A stretch of DNA of 64,000 bases from Lachnospiraceae bacterium UBA2864 (GTDB lineage: Bacteria > Bacillota > Clostridia > Lachnospirales > Lachnospiraceae): assembly GCA_002350525.1 (NCBI GenBank), contig DEFA01000050.1, forward strand, positions 199,281-263,280. Direction: 5' to 3'. The position numbers and the translations under genes were made by a program. Numbering within the stretch: position 1 is the first letter of the stretch; every line of letters starts with the position of its first letter. The notes beneath the pieces were generated by a model. It was given only the letters and a program-made list of their open reading frames with translations, was not told the origin of the DNA and ran no database searches. Of this stretch, positions 61,263 through 64,000 are shown in pieces.

Positions 61263-61563
61263 TAAATTCAGCATTGTTTCTTTTCAAAAAATCTATATTA
61301 TTGCCATATTCCATAGCAGTATCCATGTCGTTATTTAAAAAGTTTTCATACATATCCTGAGGAATCTTACCCGGCCGCGTCCTTTCATAAATCGTAAGGT
61401 TTTTGGGATGCTTACATTTCTTACATCGATAGATCAGCCAAACGTCAACACTCTTACCATTTGCGTTTACTCTGAATCTGAATGAGTTGATAAACTCCTG
61501 TTTTTTCCCGCAACCTCCGCAGCGAAAGTACACTTTTATCCCTGCATGTTCAGGCTGATTCAA
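61258..61563 (-). CDS. DUF1062-like zinc-ribbon protein
   Basis: 101 residues. CGGCGKKQEF...FRFRVNANGKSVDVWLIYRC...CKH gives two CxxC pairs around the RVNANGK core that marks DUF1062. It is about half the usual family length, so it is either a short form or C-terminally truncated. TTG start overlapping the previous gene, or GTG 61533 after CAGGG. Function unknown. Confidence 0.65.
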   Translation of the reverse strand: MNQPEHAGIKVYFRCGGCGKKQEFINSFRFRVNANGKSVDVWLIYRCKKCKHPKNLTIYERTRPGKIPQDMYENFLNNDMDTAMEYGNNIDFLKRNNAEFK

Positions 61564-61840
61564 CGTCTTCTTCTAAGGCCAGTCGCTGATTCCTGAGAAT
61601 CCTCTGAATGCTTTTCTCCGACAAAGAAAAACTGCGGGCAAGCTCACGTGAACCCATTCCGCCTTTATAGGCCTCATAGATTTTTTCGTTACGCTCACGA
61701 AAGAAAACTTTCGCAGAGCTCAGACTGCCCCACTCCTGTTTTTCCTTGCATGGAATATATATCATTTTTCCGTCTACATATTGCTGAATCGCGTCAATTA
61801 ATTCCTGTGGCAGTACATTTTCTGCCTTTATATAGCTCAT
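61550..61840 (-). CDS. CD3324-family HTH protein (Mor-like)
   Basis: 96 residues. The opening MSYIKAENVLPQELIDAIQQ, the QYVDGKMIYIP segment and the C-terminal helix-turn-helix (SRELARSFSLSEKSIQRILR) match small Mor-like regulators common in clostridia. TTAGGAGGATCAAA precedes ATG, but this ribosome site can be folded into a hairpin in the leader. Confidence 0.8.
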   Translation of the reverse strand: MSYIKAENVLPQELIDAIQQYVDGKMIYIPCKEKQEWGSLSSAKVFFRERNEKIYEAYKGGMGSRELARSFSLSEKSIQRILRNQRLALEEDVESA

Positions 61841-61848
61841 TTTGATCC

Positions 61849-61920
61849 TCCTAATAATGATTCTTTAGGATTCATCTGAGCTTACGATTCATTCATATAT
61901 TTAAGCTCAGACTACTGAGC
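61849..61920 (-). promoter_or_regulatory. leader with alternative hairpins
   Basis: Minus strand: the last sense codons of the leader peptide (GCTCAG, 61920-61915) can pair with CTGAGC (61910-61905), or CTGAGCTTA can pair with TAAGCTCAG (61910-61902 with 61884-61876, 9 bp). Further down TCCTAA pairs with TTAGGA (61870-61865 with 61854-61849), covering the ribosome site of the HTH gene. This layout is typical of translational attenuation. Confidence 0.6.
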
Positions 61921-61941
61921 GCTAACAACTCTGATTCGCAT
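61912..61941 (-). CDS. leader peptide MRIRVVSAQ
   Basis: Nine codons with an AAAGGAG site 9-10 nt upstream, after a good promoter. The Arg-Ile-Arg start is a +X+ motif like the MRLR of the ermD leader, where macrolides stall the ribosome. The stop touches the hairpins that follow. Confidence 0.6.
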   Translation of the reverse strand: MRIRVVSAQ

Positions 61942-61979
61942 AAAATATTGCTCCTTTCTTCAAAACTATGTATGCCCTT

Positions 61980-62008
61980 ATCATACGTAATATTATCTTA
62001 TTTTTCAA
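61980..62008 (-). promoter_or_regulatory. promoter of HTH/DUF1062 unit
   Basis: Minus strand TTGAAA (62008-62003), 17-nt spacer, TATGAT (61985-61980). Gives a leader of about 130 nt before the HTH gene. Confidence 0.7.
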
Positions 62009-62065
62009 CCTCAAGAATGATTATAATAGAACTTGCTCCGACAATCTAATACATGTCTTTACGGA

Positions 62066-63121
62066 TTATATTCCACGAGCGTGTGTTCTCGTAAGAACCA
62101 TACCTTCTGTCGATGGAACAAATCCAAGATTTTTATACAGAGGCCGTCCCTCCTCTGTCGAGTCAAGACTGATCTCCGTAACACCTCGTTCCCATGCTTC
62201 ATCTATCAGCATCGAAACCATTTTCTTCGCAATGCCCTGTCTCTGCCACTCCTTCATCGTGTATACATTCATGAGATGAGCTCTCTTTCCTGTCGGATGA
62301 TCAAAAGTCGGCATGATGTATATATAACTCATCGTCGCACAGCCTATGACCCTTTGCCCGTCAAGAGCAAGCACAGTAGTCTGATCACCCTTTTCAAAAT
62401 ACTCCCGACTGCTTTCGATAAGCTCGTCGCTGTACTCATAAGAAATGTCCAGGTCATTTACAACCTTAAGCATTTCCAGACGGCTGCTCATCAGAAGTTC
62501 CATATTCTCAGATGTCGCAATCCTATACTCCGGAGCATAACTGAGCTGATCCGGTAAATGATGAAGATACATATCTATGGCATCCGTACTTTCACGTAAA
62601 ACCTTCATCAGACACTTATCCGGATAAGAATGATTGTCATGATAATCTATCTCACCTTCGGATTTTATATCAAAAGCAAGCTTCTCTTCATCCGTCGAAA
62701 ACTCCGCATTAACACCTTCCTTATTGCCTCTTGCGTCGAGTCTTATCCACTTATCGAGACTGCTCACATAAATCGTATTCATGGCATGAATGCAGTATCC
62801 GGTATCGGGTGTATCACCGAGAGTAAGCCGCTGGTAGCTGAATCCTGCAGGGATTCCGTTTGCTCTGAGAAGTGCCGCCAGCAGATTCGCCTTTGCCCAG
62901 CAGATTCCGACACCAACTCTCAGTGTATCACTCGCAGATACGGTAACTCGTCTGTCCTGTGCATCCCATGAATGTTTAATCTCATCTCTGACAAAATAAA
63001 ATGTATTCTTTATAAGTGACAATTCGTCCTTCGACTCAGCTTTTAAACGTTCAGCCAGACTTTTGACATCCGGATCGTCGTAATCCACATATTCTGTTTT
63101 TTCCAAATATTCGTTATACAT
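62066..63121 (-). CDS. transglutaminase-like domain fused to GNAT
   Basis: About 351 residues. Residues 1-205: transglutaminase-like cysteine-protease fold with Cys in VGICWAKANLL, His in CIHAMNTIYV and Asp in IRLDARGN. Residues about 205-351: GNAT domain with the acetyl-CoA loop KEWQRQGIAKKMVSM and YKNLGFVPS. ATG 63121 follows AGAAGG and overlaps the upstream GNAT stop by 8 nt. Substrate unknown; the two domains may act in series on one amine. Confidence 0.8.
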   Translation of the reverse strand: MYNEYLEKTEYVDYDDPDVKSLAERLKAESKDELSLIKNTFYFVRDEIKHSWDAQDRRVTVSASDTLRVGVGICWAKANLLAALLRANGIPAGFSYQRLTLGDTPDTGYCIHAMNTIYVSSLDKWIRLDARGNKEGVNAEFSTDEEKLAFDIKSEGEIDYHDNHSYPDKCLMKVLRESTDAIDMYLHHLPDQLSYAPEYRIATSENMELLMSSRLEMLKVVNDLDISYEYSDELIESSREYFEKGDQTTVLALDGQRVIGCATMSYIYIMPTFDHPTGKRAHLMNVYTMKEWQRQGIAKKMVSMLIDEAWERGVTEISLDSTEEGRPLYKNLGFVPSTEGMVLTRTHARGI

Positions 63122-63587
63122 GATGTATTTTCCTTCTATACACACGGCTTTCATCGCCGTAAACATCCGTCATCATTTTCCAGAAGGTATATCCGTATTT
63201 CTCATATAGTCCTATCTCACCTGTTGAAATATAAATGTATTTATGCCCTTCCTTCTCAGCAAGCTCATAGGCATATTCCAGAAGTTTTCCCATACACCTT
63301 TTTCCCCTATACTCAGGAAAAGTATACGCAAATCCGACCCACGGTGTGAGTGAAGCATCTCGGATATCATCCTGCTCAGCATATGTACAAAACGCAAGTA
63401 ACTCATCACCCTCAGTAAGCAGCAGCACCCGGGTTGATTCGCCACATAGCTCCTTCAGTTTCCGATTGCGGAGTAGTTCATACAAATACTTTCCCGCTCT
63501 CCAGTCACATTTCTCTATCTCATTAAGCCAGAGTTCCTTATTGTCACTGCTATAATAATCATATATTTTCAAATTACTGTTCTCCAT
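63114..63587 (-). CDS. GNAT acetyltransferase
   Basis: 157 residues. Acetyl-CoA-binding segment FPEYRGKRCMGKLLEYA and the ending LYEKYGYTFWK are typical GNAT features. Coupled to the next gene, which also has a GNAT domain. Substrate unknown. Confidence 0.82.
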   Translation of the reverse strand: MENSNLKIYDYYSSDNKELWLNEIEKCDWRAGKYLYELLRNRKLKELCGESTRVLLLTEGDELLAFCTYAEQDDIRDASLTPWVGFAYTFPEYRGKRCMGKLLEYAYELAEKEGHKYIYISTGEIGLYEKYGYTFWKMMTDVYGDESRVYRRKIHHV

Positions 63588-63598
63588 ATTGTTTTCCG

Positions 63599-64000
63599 TT
63601 AAAAGAGTTCATCCAGCAGTATAAAGTACTTAATTTTCTCCCAATCAGGTTCTATACCGAGTACATCGAAAAGCACATCCGGATTAAAGTCAGGATAAAC
63701 TCTGCCACCATATGTTCCGTCAAAATTATGCTTCAGGCTTCTGTAACAAAGTGCGATATCCTTCCATTTATCTCCGACACCTGTATCACCTACATCTATA
63801 AATCCGCTGATATGCCCGTCTTCTATAAATATATTCGGAAGACAGAAGTCTCCGTGAGAAAGCACCGGCTCATAATCCGGCTTATTATTCTCCAGCCATT
63901 TGAGCAAAGCCTCAGGATTCTCGAAACCATTTCCCCCATAGGTTTCGGGCTCAACATCCGATGTATCCACCAGATTATTTTCGACTCTGTATCTTGCCGC
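63599..64000 (-). CDS. aminoglycoside 3'-phosphotransferase-like kinase (5' end outside window)
   Basis: The visible C-terminal 133 residues carry the kinase catalytic loop LSHGDFCLPNIFIEDG and the metal site SGFIDVGDTGVGD of APH(3') enzymes, followed by YRSLKHNFDG. The reading frame stays open to the window edge (AARYRVENNLVD), as expected for APH(3'), so the gene starts outside. It could give aminoglycoside resistance or be a metabolic kinase of the same fold. Confidence 0.82.
   Translation of the reverse strand, partial: AARYRVENNLVDTSDVEPETYGGNGFENPEALLKWLENNKPDYEPVLSHGDFCLPNIFIEDGHISGFIDVGDTGVGDKWKDIALCYRSLKHNFDGTYGGRVYPDFNPDVLFDVLGIEPDWEKIKYFILLDELF

Overview
The window looks like chromosomal DNA of a low-GC, polysaccharide-degrading, anaerobic Firmicute, most likely a Lachnospiraceae of the Butyrivibrio/Pseudobutyrivibrio kind. 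This is inferred from the AT-rich sequence, the radical SAM/SPASM and glycoside hydrolase content, the YesM/YesN-type two-component pair and the decarboxylase beta subunit; no rRNA or other taxonomic marker is present.

Left third (1 to about 31.3 kb): a strongly AT-rich biosynthetic island, all on the minus strand. Operon D (start 16792, running off the left edge) encodes three Gfo/Idh/MocA dehydrogenases, a DegT aminotransferase, a GNAT-nucleotidyltransferase fusion, a methyltransferase, a PaaK-like adenylating enzyme, two acyl carrier proteins, an ATP-grasp ligase, a BtrK-like PLP decarboxylase, two papain-fold BtrH-like proteins, a PP-loop enzyme and two ABC exporters. This resembles the butirosin side-chain machinery (BtrI/J/K/H) joined to amino-sugar or aminocyclitol chemistry. 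Operon B (28680 down to about 18.1 kb) is an apparent RiPP locus: an IPP-isomerase-like Nudix protein, two radical SAM/SPASM enzymes, an acyl carrier protein, two tiny precursor-like peptides ending in GExCCxW, a subtilase fused to a P-loop domain, an unknown protein, two ABC exporters and a Cys-less BtrH-like protein. Two further units (SDR-like plus BtrH-like; 2H phosphoesterase) lie upstream.

Four of these units share one promoter layout: tandem copies of GTCGTTCAC-like repeats about 20 bp apart, the last one starting 19 nt before the -35 position, then a 17-nt spacer and a -10 box. This suggests a common activator (LytTR-like geometry) not encoded here. The two biosynthetic operons are therefore probably co-regulated.

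Boundary (31.3-31.8 kb): a decayed chimera of a HAD phosphatase fragment and a nitrilase fragment marks the probable island edge.

Right two thirds (31.8-64 kb): ordinary, higher-GC genome. It holds a nucleoside phosphorylase behind an uORF/antiterminator/terminator leader; a GGDEF protein; a GH31 gene with a sugar ABC transporter and a divergent sensor kinase/AraC response regulator; a LacI-controlled RbsD/FucU-ADH-AKR operon with a perfect palindromic operator; an RmlC-like epimerase, TrmH methyltransferase, GH43 enzyme, TrpB2, DUF885 lipoprotein and AraC regulator; a large LacI-sensor/EAL protein with a beta-repeat tail, preceded by a frameshifted small gene; a LysR regulator divergent from a Na+-decarboxylase beta subunit; a CD3324-type HTH gene behind a nine-residue MRIR leader peptide with alternative hairpins; a transglutaminase-GNAT fusion, a GNAT, and an edge-truncated aminoglycoside 3'-phosphotransferase homologue. 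No tRNA, rRNA, CRISPR array, transposase or integrase was recognised.
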